Below, one piece after another: positions 48,622-56,960 of a stretch of 64,000 nucleotides of DNA. The notes below the pieces were generated by a model. The model searched no databases. It saw only the letters and a program-made list of their open reading frames with translations, and had not been told where the DNA came from. A program made the translations under genes and the position numbers. Source of the DNA: Acidobacteriaceae bacterium (GTDB lineage: Bacteria > Acidobacteriota > Terriglobia > Terriglobales > Acidobacteriaceae); assembly GCA_025355505.1 (NCBI GenBank), contig JANXZM010000100.1, positions 1 through 64,000 on the forward strand, in the 5' to 3' direction. How positions within the stretch are numbered: the stretch's first letter is position 1; each line of letters starts with the position of its first letter.

Positions 48622-49866
48622 ATGTTGCGGAGAATTTTTCATTTCGAGGCTTTCCGCGCTCCGCAGTTTGCCGCGGCCGCGCTGCTGCTGGTCTATCTTC
48701 TGCAGTGCGTCTGGCTGGTGCGCGTGCAAACGTTGCATGCGTCGGTGCGGGACTCCGACCAGGCTCTGCGCATCTACCAGGGGCTTGAGCAATGGAACAG
48801 CGGCGTCATCGCGGGAACTCCTGAATCATTGCGCTCGGAAGCGGCCACTGGCGTGCCATCTGCGGGCCGGTCCGGTCATCTCCGCGTGCGCGACGGTTAC
48901 GATCAGGATCGCTCGCCCCTCTACTATCTTGTTGCCGGCGCGCCGCTTCTGGTGCGCCCCGGTTGGTGGTTGCCGGAATCACTCCAGCCGATGTTGGCTG
49001 CGACCCCGTACTTGTTCTTCGGCATCATGCTCGGAGCCTCGCTCTGGTATGTTGCGCGCCGTCTCTACGGCAACGCTGGTGGATACATCGCGCTCGCACT
49101 CTATTGTTTTTCGCCGGCCATGATTGTGAACGTGGCCGGGGCGAAGAGTCTGGGTGAAATGGGCGGTGTGTGGGGAGCGTTCGGAACCATGTTCACCGCA
49201 ATCGCAGTGGCGCATACGCTCTACGCTCCTCGCGAAGTTGTGCTCTGGAACTGGCGACGCATTCTGCTTCTGGGATTGTCTCTGGCACTGGCGGCAGGCA
49301 ACCAGTTTTCTTTGGCGCTGCTGGCGCTGGTGATTTTGCCGCTCATGCTCTGGGTGGCGCCAGTCCGGCTACGCGCCGTGCTCGTTATCTGGACTACCGC
49401 AATCGGCGTCGCCGTGGTGCTGCTGTTTGCCGCTTACTTCTTCGAACCTGCGTTGTTTTTGAAGGGAATGCTGCACGCCCGCTGGATAAACTTCGAACCC
49501 GCTGGGTTTCGCATGCTTGTCTCCTACCGCAGCGCTTTGCAAACAATTTTCGTCAGCAGCCCGCCGCTGATGCTCGCCTTGCCGGTGGCGTTGATCGCTT
49601 ACTTTGGATGGAAGCGCACCCGCTATTTCGGCAACACCGCGCCGCTGCTGATCGCGGCGCTGTTGCTTATTTTGGCTTTGGGCGCTCCCAATTTTCCGGG
49701 ACAAGGATTCCATCTGGCCATGCTTGTGTTTCTCTTTGTATTCGTCGCCGGAGTGTTCGCCGATCTGCTGGAGACTCAACAAAGCCTGCTGGTAACAGCT
49801 GGGCTGTGCGGATTGTTGAGCGCGTCGGCCATCTGGAACCTGCTGCAACTGGCGCGTCTGATGTAG
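48622..49866 (+). CDS. Polytopic membrane protein, glycosyltransferase-like
   Basis: A protein of about 414 residues with at least nine membrane helices. The first (FAAAALLLVYLLQCVWLV) is followed by a periplasmic loop with SVRDSDQALRIYQGLEQW and RDGYDQDRSPLYYLVAGAPL. The acidic first loop and the Pro-Leu-Tyr-Tyr stretch before helix 2 resemble GT-C (ArnT/PMT-type) enzymes, but I see no conserved catalytic motif beyond that. ATG 48622 is preceded by TTAGGA; ATG 48589 is also possible and would overlap the start of the divergent protease gene. Confidence 0.6.
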   Translation: MLRRIFHFEAFRAPQFAAAALLLVYLLQCVWLVRVQTLHASVRDSDQALRIYQGLEQWNSGVIAGTPESLRSEAATGVPSAGRSGHLRVRDGYDQDRSPLYYLVAGAPLLVRPGWWLPESLQPMLAATPYLFFGIMLGASLWYVARRLYGNAGGYIALALYCFSPAMIVNVAGAKSLGEMGGVWGAFGTMFTAIAVAHTLYAPREVVLWNWRRILLLGLSLALAAGNQFSLALLALVILPLMLWVAPVRLRAVLVIWTTAIGVAVVLLFAAYFFEPALFLKGMLHARWINFEPAGFRMLVSYRSALQTIFVSSPPLMLALPVALIAYFGWKRTRYFGNTAPLLIAALLLILALGAPNFPGQGFHLAMLVFLFVFVAGVFADLLETQQSLLVTAGLCGLLSASAIWNLLQLARLM

Positions 49867-49945
49867 CGCCCCGACAAATCCGGCAGGGTAAAATAAGTAG
49901 ACGCCGTTCCATAATGAAACGCGGGGTCAACTGCCGGGATTTTTA

Positions 49946-50014
49946 GGGGCTTAAGCCCGCGTATTTATAGGCTCTGGGCGGCACGGCTGAAGGCGCGCTT
50001 CTCCCGGAGCATTT
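49946..50014 (+). repeat. GGGCTTAAGCCC..CGGCTGAAGGC repeat
   Basis: GGGGCTTAAGCCCGCGTATTTATAGGCTC followed by GGCGGCACGGCTGAAGGCGCG parallels the element at 18.18-18.25 kb and, like it, lies directly before a gene start. Confidence 0.6.
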
Positions 50015-50054
50015 TATGAGACAGCTTCTACTCACAAGTTGGCAAGGATCAATC

Positions 50055-50717
50055 ATGAGCATCCCGAGTCAGACTCCAATATCGAAGACGATCTATGTAA
50101 CCCGCACCGGCCTGCCGCTCAGTTTCAAGCTCGAATGGCCGTTCCGCCACGCCACATCCGGCGCGGACTGTGACGTCCTGCACACGGTGATCACGCTGGA
50201 AAATTCCGAAGGCCTGCGGGCACTGGTGGCGGTGAATCTTTCGGTCACGCTGCGGGAGGCGCTGCCTTCGCTCGAGCCGAAAGACACGGAAGCGCCCATC
50301 ATCAATGCTCTGCGCAAAGAGGTGGACCACAAGCAGACGGAGTTCGTGAAATCCGGCAAGCTGGTGCCGCTGCCCTTGTCCAGCCGCCAATACAGCTTCA
50401 AACTCAAGCAGTGGGTTTTCGGCAAGGCCACCGACGAAGAAATTGCCCGCCTGATCGAGCGCAAAGTCTATTGGCAGACGCGGTTAGTCGGCGGAGATGT
50501 GTGGCTGGGCGACCCGACCGAGGCTCTCTACGTCGATACCACCACCGATCACATCGCCGAAATCGCCGCCGGACTGGCGCAGCAAGGGTTCTTCACTCTG
50601 GCGCGGCGTTACGCCACGGCGCTTCCCGCACTGATGGATCAAAAGGAGCGCTTCGAATCCGAGATGGCCGCAGCGCGTCAGCAACTGGAAGAAAAACACG
50701 CCTTCGAGCGCGGCTAG
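50055..50717 (+). CDS. Hypothetical cytoplasmic protein
   Basis: A 220-residue soluble protein from MSIPSQTPISKTIYVTRTG with no signal peptide or membrane segment. The middle (DHKQTEFVKSGKLVPLPLSS) and the helical C-terminus (ARRYATALPALMDQKERFESEM) show no known motif. AAGGATC lies before the ATG at 50055. The alternative ATG 50016 follows the repeat's GGAGCATTTT and would add 13 residues. Function unknown. Confidence 0.6.
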   Translation: MSIPSQTPISKTIYVTRTGLPLSFKLEWPFRHATSGADCDVLHTVITLENSEGLRALVAVNLSVTLREALPSLEPKDTEAPIINALRKEVDHKQTEFVKSGKLVPLPLSSRQYSFKLKQWVFGKATDEEIARLIERKVYWQTRLVGGDVWLGDPTEALYVDTTTDHIAEIAAGLAQQGFFTLARRYATALPALMDQKERFESEMAAARQQLEEKHAFERG

Positions 50718-50749
50718 AGTTTCCCGTACAGACGGGGACTCGGGTGTGT

Positions 50750-50870
50750 GGGGCGGACGCTCTTGCCCGCCGACTTTAATTTTGTGTTTTATCGAGGGTG
50801 CTATTTGATCTCGATTCGTTAATTATTAGGAGCAACGTCAAAGGCAGCGGACAAGAGTGTCCGCTCGACA
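50750..50870 (+). repeat. Paired inverted GCGGACA(A/G)GAGTGTCCGC elements
   Basis: GGGGCGGACGCTCTTGCCCGCC (about 50751) and GCAGCGGACAAGAGTGTCCGC (about 50844) are inverted relative to each other and frame about 70 bases, between convergent genes. Confidence 0.65.
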
Positions 50871-50880
50871 CTAGCCGGCG

Positions 50881-52929
50881 TTACCACACGCGGCAGGCGT
50901 TTTCCCGCACCATCGGCTGACCCGGCTTACAGTGGAACGCGGCGCGAAATTCCGTTATGTTCGCGACCACACCATTCGCCCGATACTTCTCCGGCGAGTG
51001 CGGATCCACCGTCGCCCGCAGCCGTTTATTCTCGTCGCGCTCGTTCGTGCACCAGCTCTGCCCGTAGGCGACGAAGAAGCGCTGCTCCGGCGTCAATCCA
51101 TCCAGCGGCTCCAGTTTTTGATCCTTCGTGTCTTCCTTCCACGCCAGATACGCCAACAACGTCCCGCCCAGATCCGCCAGATCCTCGCCGTTCGTCAGCT
51201 TGCCGTTGATCTTGATGTCGTCGATGATCGTGTATCCGGAGTATTGGTCCACCACGCATTGGGCACGCTGCTCAAATTCCTTGCGGTCGGCCTCCGTCCA
51301 CCAGTTGCGCAAATTTCCCTGCGCGTCGAACTGGCTGCCCTCGTCGTCAAACGCATGAGTTAGTTCGTGGCCCATGGTGGCGCCGGTGTCACCATAGTTG
51401 GGCGCGGCATCCGAGAACGGACTGAACAACGGGGGCTGCAGCACTCCGGCGGGAAAGTTGATGTCGTTTTTCTGCGGATCGTATTCCGCATTGACGGTGG
51501 GCGGCGTCATGCCCCACTCCTTGCGATCCACCGGCTTGCCGATTTTCGCGAGCCAGCGATGAAACTCGAACCAGGACGCCCGTTGCGAGTTCCCGATTTC
51601 GTCTCCGCGCACGATCTTCAGCGCGCTGTAGTCCCGCCACGTGTCGGGATAACCGATCTTGTTTGCGATCGCGTGCAGCTTGGTGAGCGCCTGCTCCTTG
51701 GTCGCCGCTCCCATCCACGGCAACGCCTGGATCTCGCTCTGCATGGCCGCTTCGACCTCTTGCACAACCTTCAGTGCCGCCTGCTTCGCCTCGGGACTGA
51801 AGTACTTCGCCACATACGCCTGGCCCAGCGCCTCTCCCAAGTCGCCATCCACGTCATTGGTGCAGCGCTTCCAGCGTGGTGGCAGTTCCTCCTGGCCCCG
51901 CAGAGTCTTGCGATAGAAACTGAAATTCTCTTTCACGAACGCAGCGGATAAGTCTTTGGCTGCATCGTGCGTAGCGTGCCAGCGCAGATACGTTTTCCAA
52001 TCCGCCAGACTCTCTTTTTCAATTTGTTCACTGAGGACGTGGAAATAGTCTGGCGTCACCACGTTCAAAGTTCCGAGGGGAGATGCGAGCGATCCCACCC
52101 CGGTTTTTGTGAAATACGTATTCCAGCCGAAAGCCGGTGCCAGCTTTTGCAGTTCCTCCACGCTCATCTTGTGATAGAGCTTGGGCGGATCGCGTCGTTC
52201 GACGCGGGTCATCTGGCCCCTGGCGAGCGCGGTTTCGATGCGCATCACCGTGACTGCTTCCGCGGCCGCATGGGCCGGCTTGTCTCCGAGCAGCCCGAAC
52301 ATTTTTGCGAGATGTGCGAGGTAAGCCTTGCGTAGTTCTTCGGATTTGGGATCGTCCTTCAAATAGTAATCACGATCCGGCAGCCCGAGTCCGCCCTGAT
52401 CGGCCTCGGCGATCACCTGCGTCGAATCCTTGAAGTCCTGATTCGAGCGGAAGGTGAACAGCGTTCCTCCGCCGTCGAGCGAGGGCGGGAACTGGGTGGT
52501 CGCGGCATATTCCGCCAAATCGTGCTTCGACTTGAGACCCGCGATGCGCTTCAGTTCCGGCAGCAGAGGCTTGGCTCCAAGCTTGTCAAGGGCCGCCTCA
52601 TCCATGCACGACGCGTAGTAATCGCCGATCTTTTGTGTCACCGCGTCCCGCGCGGAGGTGGCTTTCGCCGCTTCTTCCAGAATCGTTCTCAACTGCGCGC
52701 GGTTATCGTCCTCGATTTTGCTGTACGTACCCCAGTTCGACTGGTCCGGCGGAATCGGGTTTTTCTTGATCCACCCGCCGCAGGAGTAGGTGTAGAAGTC
52801 CACGCATGGGCCAACGGTTTTATCCATGGCGGAAACATCCAGCACCGGCTCGGAAGAGGAAAGTTGGGCGCAAGCGGGCAGAGCCGCCGAAAGCGCCGCC
52901 AGAAGCAGAGCGGAGATTGTCCAGTTCAT
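50881..52929 (-). CDS. M13 family zinc metallopeptidase (neprilysin-like)
   Basis: A 682-residue secreted endopeptidase. A signal peptide (TISALLLAALSAALPACA) with a Cys just after may make it a lipoprotein. The zinc motif HELTHAFDDEG lies near residue 525. The third ligand is in NGEDLADLGG (family ENxAD), and the conserved NDINFPAGVLQPPLF precedes the zinc site. The C-terminus ends CRVW, the family terminal motif. These enzymes cut peptides up to about 40 residues. Full length. Confidence 0.95.
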   Translation of the reverse strand: MNWTISALLLAALSAALPACAQLSSSEPVLDVSAMDKTVGPCVDFYTYSCGGWIKKNPIPPDQSNWGTYSKIEDDNRAQLRTILEEAAKATSARDAVTQKIGDYYASCMDEAALDKLGAKPLLPELKRIAGLKSKHDLAEYAATTQFPPSLDGGGTLFTFRSNQDFKDSTQVIAEADQGGLGLPDRDYYLKDDPKSEELRKAYLAHLAKMFGLLGDKPAHAAAEAVTVMRIETALARGQMTRVERRDPPKLYHKMSVEELQKLAPAFGWNTYFTKTGVGSLASPLGTLNVVTPDYFHVLSEQIEKESLADWKTYLRWHATHDAAKDLSAAFVKENFSFYRKTLRGQEELPPRWKRCTNDVDGDLGEALGQAYVAKYFSPEAKQAALKVVQEVEAAMQSEIQALPWMGAATKEQALTKLHAIANKIGYPDTWRDYSALKIVRGDEIGNSQRASWFEFHRWLAKIGKPVDRKEWGMTPPTVNAEYDPQKNDINFPAGVLQPPLFSPFSDAAPNYGDTGATMGHELTHAFDDEGSQFDAQGNLRNWWTEADRKEFEQRAQCVVDQYSGYTIIDDIKINGKLTNGEDLADLGGTLLAYLAWKEDTKDQKLEPLDGLTPEQRFFVAYGQSWCTNERDENKRLRATVDPHSPEKYRANGVVANITEFRAAFHCKPGQPMVRENACRVW

Positions 52930-52976
52930 AAAGTTTTAAGGCGCGAATTGCTCTTTGAGACTATCGCTTCGCTCAA

Positions 52977-53160
52977 AACTTATCCAGCGTCACCGACCGG
53001 TCGCTGGTGCGTACGGTCAATCGGATTCCGCCGCCATTCATATTGCCGTGTATTTCGTGACGGACGAGGCTGCCTTGGACCAATCGTCCGCGTGAGCGAA
53101 GGCTGTAAGAGCCGTGAAGGAGAGTATGGCAACGAACAAAGGCAGGCAGGTTTTGAGCAT
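52977..53160 (-). pseudogene. Remnant of a small secreted protein
   Basis: From ATG 53160 a clean signal peptide (KTCLPLFVAILSFTALTAFA) leads to HADDWSKAASSV, then TGA about 40 codons in. In another frame the text continues GNMNGGGIRLTVRTSDRSV, which resembles the repeated strands of DUF4097-type proteins that normally follow such an N-terminus. A frameshifted, truncated relic is the best reading. Confidence 0.35.
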
Positions 53161-53263
53161 GGCGGCAGTCTCCAGTACCTGGACACACGCCGGTCCAGAT
53201 AGCCAGACGTAGGTACGGAGCTTTGGTTAGGGAAATTCCAGAAACAATCGGCAGGGTATTACG

Positions 53264-53662
53264 CTACGGGTGATTCACCCCGCTAAGAAATCCTCCCAGA
53301 TGTCCAGTCATCGCCACCACCGCCACGGCCAGAACCTGCAGCACCCACCGCAAAGCCGGAAGCTTGCCGCCGCGGCGTTTGTACCTCCATTGCAGCCACC
53401 AAACCGCCGCGATCAGCACCAGCGATGCGCACCCGAAGGCCAGATGCATCAGCAGGATTCCTTTCAGCCTTCGTCCATCCAGTTCCCACTGCCAAGCCAG
53501 CAAACCGGTCAGCACCGCCGGCACGGCCGCCAGCAGCGCGCCGCAAAAGTTACAGTACGCAACCAGCGCCAGATCTTTTCGGCGAGTCCAGGTCGCGGTT
53601 GTCCCGCGCACGCCGGGCGCTGCGCGACGCGGTGCAGCAGAAGCTGCACAGGAATTCACCAT
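53264..53662 (-). pseudogene. DUF2231 membrane protein, N-terminally truncated
   Basis: From about residue 27 the ORF reads as a DUF2231 protein: three helices (CNFCGALLAAVPAVLTGLLAW, GILLMHLAFGCASLVLIAAVWW, VLQVLAVAVVAMTGHLGG) and the closing TGHLGGFLSGVNHP. The usual opening helix with HPxxVHFP is missing. Its first 26 residues are instead the antisense of a sigma-factor end, so the 5' part was replaced by a deletion junction near 53585. Possibly still translated. Confidence 0.65.
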
Positions 53663-53664
53663 GA
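53586..53664 (+). pseudogene. C-terminal fragment of an ECF sigma factor
   Basis: The frame reading GESRSRLSRARRALRDAVQQ and ending at TGA 53662-53664 is the very end of region 4 of an ECF sigma factor (typical GTVKSRLSRARxxLR). Its stop overlaps the anti-sigma start as ATGA, the normal coupling of such operons. Everything upstream is gone. Confidence 0.75.
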
Positions 53665-54455
53665 CCGAAGATAGGACCGAAGAGATGACAGGAGGGGCGA
53701 CCCACGAATCGTGGACCGGAAAGCTGGACGCCTACCTCGACGGTGAACTCGATTCCAGTCAGATGCACGAACTGGACCGGCACCTGCGCGAGTGTTCAGC
53801 ATGCACTGCGGAAGCTCTGCGCCGGCTGCAGTGGAAACGCGCGATTCATTCGGCGGGCCAGTGTTACCTGCCCGATCCTGCACTGCGCGAGCAAATTCAA
53901 AAAACCATTTCCCCCGCTAAGCCGGTGTGGTGGCAGTGGCGGCCAGCGTTTGCCGCCGCAGCGGCCGTCTTGCTGCTGTTCGCTGGAGCCAGAATGGTTC
54001 AGCAGAAAATAGTCTGGCCGAAAGAACATGTGGTTCAAGAAAGCAGGATCGTGAGCGAATTGGCCGATTTGCACGTTGCGACCCTGGCGAGTGCGAATCC
54101 AGTCGATGTCGTATCCTCCGACCGACACAACGTCAAACCCTGGTTTGCCGGAAAGATTCCCTTCAGCTTCGACCTACCCGAGTTAGAGGGTTCGCAATTT
54201 GAGTTGATTGGAGGAAGAGTCAGTTATCTGGAGCAATCGCCCGGCGCGCAACTACTTTTTCGAGTCCGCAGGCACCAGATCTCGATGTTCATTTTTCAAG
54301 TAAGAGCCCTGCCCGTGGATTTCGCGAGTGCGGGGGAGATAAATGCGCGGTCCTTCCATCTGAAAAGCTGGCAGCGCGACGGCCTGCAATATTTCCTGAT
54401 CGGCAACGTGGCGACGGAAGACCTGGGCACGTTAAGCAATCTTTTGGGCAAATAG
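53661..54455 (+). CDS. Zinc-finger (zf-HC2) anti-sigma factor
   Basis: A 264-residue membrane-bound anti-sigma factor. The N-terminal ASD-type zinc domain has LDGELDSSQMHELDRHLRECSACTAEAL with the H-x3-C-x2-C motif. A membrane helix (AFAAAAAVLLLFAGARMV) near residue 100 leads to a periplasmic sensor-like domain (PFSFDLPELEGSQFELIGGRV). It starts at ATG 53661, overlapping the stop of a sigma-factor remnant; the ORF-track start at 53364 lies in other genes. Its own sigma factor is destroyed, so it is now an orphan or acts on another ECF. Confidence 0.85.
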   Translation: MTEDRTEEMTGGATHESWTGKLDAYLDGELDSSQMHELDRHLRECSACTAEALRRLQWKRAIHSAGQCYLPDPALREQIQKTISPAKPVWWQWRPAFAAAAAVLLLFAGARMVQQKIVWPKEHVVQESRIVSELADLHVATLASANPVDVVSSDRHNVKPWFAGKIPFSFDLPELEGSQFELIGGRVSYLEQSPGAQLLFRVRRHQISMFIFQVRALPVDFASAGEINARSFHLKSWQRDGLQYFLIGNVATEDLGTLSNLLGK

Positions 54456-54593
54456 TGGAGGACCTTGCGGGGACGCCCGGCGCACCACCAGAAGGATTGG
54501 ATCGCAGCGGCAGCGGCGCCAGCCCGCAATACCCTACGTTAGTACACCCCGCGTTAGTATCCCCTCTGGTTGTTACACCCCACTTAGTGCGCT

Positions 54594-55235
54594 CTAAGTA
54601 TCGGTCCCAACGTAGCACACTCGGCCCACGATACAGTCGCCGGGCTTCTGGCCGTCTCCCAACATTATTACTTCACTCGGGTAGGCCGGGTTGTGCGGGC
54701 GGAGGATCAAGTGATCGTTTGCGGTTTCGACATACTTGATCGAGCAAGTCTGATTCTTGCGCGCGGCGTAAATGTTGCTTTCGTCCTTGCGGTAGCGAGT
54801 CGTCGAATTATAGTGGCGGTCAAGCAGCAGGGTAGCGCCGGGCGTGATGCGGGGATCCATGCTCATTCCTTCGTGCGCGTCGGCTTTGACGATCACAAAG
54901 CGTTCCCAGGCACTGCGGTTGCCTTCCATTTCCGCCTTCAAGCGCTTCAGAACAATCTTCCTAAACTTCAGCATCTCCTTGACGTGCTTGCTCATAATCA
55001 CCGCTTCGCAGGCTGCGATTTGCGGGTCGGCGACCATGACGTTGTCGAATTCGTCGTCGCTCGGCGGAAGGATTGAGGCGCGCTTGTTGACTTCGGCGGA
55101 ATCGATGAGATCCAGCACCGAAAAATGCTGCACGTTTAAAATTTTATTTATGCCTTCCAGGCTAAGTCCGCGCTTGCTGTTGAGGAAGTTAGAGACGTGC
55201 GCTTGCTTGAAGCCGGCCTGTTCCGCCAGCCGCAA
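54594..55235 (-). CDS. LexA/CI-like repressor with S24 peptidase domain
   Basis: A 213-residue regulator. The N-terminal helix-turn-helix (LRLAEQAGFKQAHVSNFLN) is followed by a C-terminal LexA-type autopeptidase domain: Ser in HEGMSMDPRITPGA, Lys in CSIKYVETAND, and GDCIVGRV. This is the layout of temperate-phage CI-type repressors that respond to RecA. The start is TTG 55235 with AGGGG upstream. In the same frame an ATG lies at 55298 (MLxENLRKALWKRID), but its third codon is TAA, so the gene may carry a nonsense mutation with restart at the TTG. It faces divergently from the phage-like region. Confidence 0.8.
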   Translation of the reverse strand: MRLAEQAGFKQAHVSNFLNSKRGLSLEGINKILNVQHFSVLDLIDSAEVNKRASILPPSDDEFDNVMVADPQIAACEAVIMSKHVKEMLKFRKIVLKRLKAEMEGNRSAWERFVIVKADAHEGMSMDPRITPGATLLLDRHYNSTTRYRKDESNIYAARKNQTCSIKYVETANDHLILRPHNPAYPSEVIMLGDGQKPGDCIVGRVCYVGTDT

Positions 55236-55330
55236 GCCAGTGAGTTCCCCTGCGTCAATGCGTTTCCAAAGGGCCTTGCGGAGATTTTCTTAAAGCATGC
55301 GAAATTTCATCGCGGGAGTGTAACGCGCTG

Positions 55331-55349
55331 CAATAGCACATTGCTATTG
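55331..55349 (+). promoter_or_regulatory. Operator-like palindrome CAATAGCA-CAT-TGCTATTG
   Basis: A perfect 8+8 bp palindrome with a 3-base centre, placed between the repressor gene and the divergent small gene. This is where a CI/LexA-type repressor operator would be expected. Its right arm overlaps a possible -35 (TTGCTA) of a plus-strand promoter with -10 TAACAT. A second promoter-like pair (TTGACT, 17 bases, TAGGAT) lies closer to 55427. Confidence 0.6.
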
Positions 55350-55426
55350 TTTACATAAGTATAACATCCATAAGGAAATGCACTTCTTGACTTAGCGGTT
55401 ATTGAACTATAGGATGATGTTCTTAT

Positions 55427-55696
55427 ATGTCTCAAAATGCACTTATACCGCAGGAAAGGTTATCAGCCATGATAGAAGTACAATCCCCCGAAACCGAAGA
55501 AAGAAGCTTTGGACAGTTCCGCCGGAAGGTACGCTCGGCGGAAGTGCTCTCGTCAGCCATGGAACGGTTGTTGCAGGTCATTCACTTCAGCGGGCGTTTG
55601 AGCGTGGTAGTTCAGAACGGGCAAGTGCTCAAATCTGGCTATGAGGAAGGTTACTTCCGGCAGCATGAGTCTGGAGTAGCCGCCAGGCTGCAGTAA
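55427..55696 (+). CDS. Small hypothetical protein of the phage-like region
   Basis: An 89-residue protein from MSQNALIPQERLSAM; the inner ATG giving MIEVQSPETEERSFG is an alternative start. It has no known motif and no membrane segment. It is the first gene to the right of the operator-like palindrome and is followed by its own terminator, so it forms a one-gene unit. Function unknown; position suggests an early regulatory product of the region. Confidence 0.55.
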   Translation: MSQNALIPQERLSAMIEVQSPETEERSFGQFRRKVRSAEVLSSAMERLLQVIHFSGRLSVVVQNGQVLKSGYEEGYFRQHESGVAARLQ

Positions 55697-55744
55697 AAGC
55701 TTTAATCCCAACTAAATAGCAATACAGGTCATCGTAAGAGAAAC

Positions 55745-55784
55745 GAGCCCTGGGCCGAGAAAATCGGTGCCAGGGCTTTTTATT
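55745..55784 (+). terminator. Rho-independent terminator
   Basis: AGCCCTGG pairs with CCAGGGCT, with an inner stem CCGA/TCGG around GAAAA, followed by TTTTTATT. Strong and unambiguous. Confidence 0.88.
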
Positions 55785-55820
55785 GGTTCAAGGTTTTTCA
55801 TTTCATAGAAAGAGGCAATC

Positions 55821-56117
55821 ATGAACTTTACAGGCAGGATGGAAGGCCAGGAAACCCAAGTTAGATTGAAGTATTGCGAGCGGTGCGGGGGATTGTGGCT
55901 GCGTCCGCAAGGAACAGAGGGCGTGTATTGCGGCAGCTGCCGGGTCCGTTTGGAGGGAATGGCAAACCCTGAAGAGGCGCCGCAGCGCAAGACGCGCCGC
56001 CGCAAAGCGCGCGCGCGGGGAAGGGATTTTCAAGCAAATGCTCAAGGAGCAGACCTGCAGATTTCGGCCCGGATTGACTATCTGCAGGGCGTGGCTGCGA
56101 TGGAGGTGCGGGCATGA
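55821..56117 (+). CDS. Zinc-ribbon protein
   Basis: A 98-residue basic protein with a two-Cys-pair zinc ribbon (YCERCGGLWLRP and VYCGSCRVRLEG, residues 18-46) and an Arg/Lys-rich middle (RKTRRRKARARGRDF), then a helical C-terminus. AGAGGCAATC precedes the ATG. The stop overlaps the next start as ATGA, so the two are translationally coupled. Similar ribbons bind RNA polymerase or nucleic acid; the exact role is unknown. Confidence 0.65.
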   Translation: MNFTGRMEGQETQVRLKYCERCGGLWLRPQGTEGVYCGSCRVRLEGMANPEEAPQRKTRRRKARARGRDFQANAQGADLQISARIDYLQGVAAMEVRA

Positions 56118-56698
56118 CAAGGGCGCAGACGACGAAACCACAAGGATGGAGTCTGATGGGGCAGGCGGAACCTCCGCCGTCCGTGGTATTTGGCGAAACG
56201 GAGATGGAGCTGTCTCCCTACCGCAGGCGCACAGTGGCGCTGCTGCGGCGGTATGCGCGGGCCTCGGTGGAGGTGGGAAGGCTGCCGTCGCTGCTGGGGC
56301 GCGAGTTCTTCCGGACGCGGGTCACCTCGTACACGATGAGGAACTTTGAGGACGTTGTGATCTTTGTGGCCGACATGGAGAAGGCGATCGAGAAGCTGAG
56401 CGCAATTGAAAAAAAGCTGTTGGGCATGAACATTCTGGAGGAATACAGCGTAGACGAGGTTGCGCGGCTACTCGGTTGTAACCCTAAAACGATCCGACGG
56501 ATCCTCCCGGATGCGCTCGACCAGCTGTCGCGGATACTGCTGGCGGGTGGTTTGATGGATAAATTACCTTTGGTTACAAGGGGTCGGGAAAGTTGTCAAG
56601 AGGGTAAAAACCACAATTTTGAGGTAAGTGACTCAAAGGAAGGCGAATATAAATATCGGAAAAATGTCCATCCAGCCCCTTCCAATTTGATATCCTAA
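56114..56698 (+). CDS. Sigma-70 region-4-like helix-turn-helix protein
   Basis: A 194-residue protein. A helix-rich first half (SPYRRRTVALLRRYARASVEVG) is followed by LSAIEKKLLGMNILEEYSVDEVARLLGCNPKTIRRILP. The second part is a sigma-factor region-4-type helix-turn-helix (EYSVDEVARLLGCNPKTIRR). No region 2 is present, so it is a transcription regulator with a sigma-like DNA-binding domain rather than a full sigma factor. It overlaps the zinc-ribbon gene (ATGA) and ends about 30 bases before a terminator. Confidence 0.7.
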   Translation: MTRAQTTKPQGWSLMGQAEPPPSVVFGETEMELSPYRRRTVALLRRYARASVEVGRLPSLLGREFFRTRVTSYTMRNFEDVVIFVADMEKAIEKLSAIEKKLLGMNILEEYSVDEVARLLGCNPKTIRRILPDALDQLSRILLAGGLMDKLPLVTRGRESCQEGKNHNFEVSDSKEGEYKYRKNVHPAPSNLIS

Positions 56699-56731
56699 AC
56701 ATAAGAGTCGAGAAACAAATAAAAGTTTTGA

Positions 56732-56763
56732 GGGGCGCGACGCAAATCGCGCCCTTTTTCTAT
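56732..56763 (+). terminator. Rho-independent terminator
   Basis: GGGCGCGA pairs with TCGCGCCC around a short loop (CGCAAA), followed by TTTTTCTATTT. Confidence 0.88.
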
Positions 56764-56775
56764 TTAGGCGGGCAG

Positions 56776-56916
56776 ATGGCGAAGGCAAGGAAGAGTCGAT
56801 CGGAATCGCGTAAGTCGAAGGGAATGACGGCGGAGCCCAAGACGGCGGACGAACTGCGGAACGCGCATGACCACGGGATCGCCGGGAAAGGTGACGTAGA
56901 ATCAGAATCATCGTAA
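56776..56916 (+). CDS. 46-residue basic hypothetical protein (shorter start than the track)
   Basis: From MAKARKSRSESRKSKG it is strongly basic at the N-terminus and acidic at the end (GDVESESS). The upstream part of the track ORF lies in the terminator. It has no recognisable domain. It starts the third short transcription unit, just before the phosphatase gene. Confidence 0.4.
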   Translation: MAKARKSRSESRKSKGMTAEPKTADELRNAHDHGIAGKGDVESESS

Positions 56917-56960
56917 AACGCAGATTGAGGATTGGGACGGGAAGGCGAACGGAACGCAGC

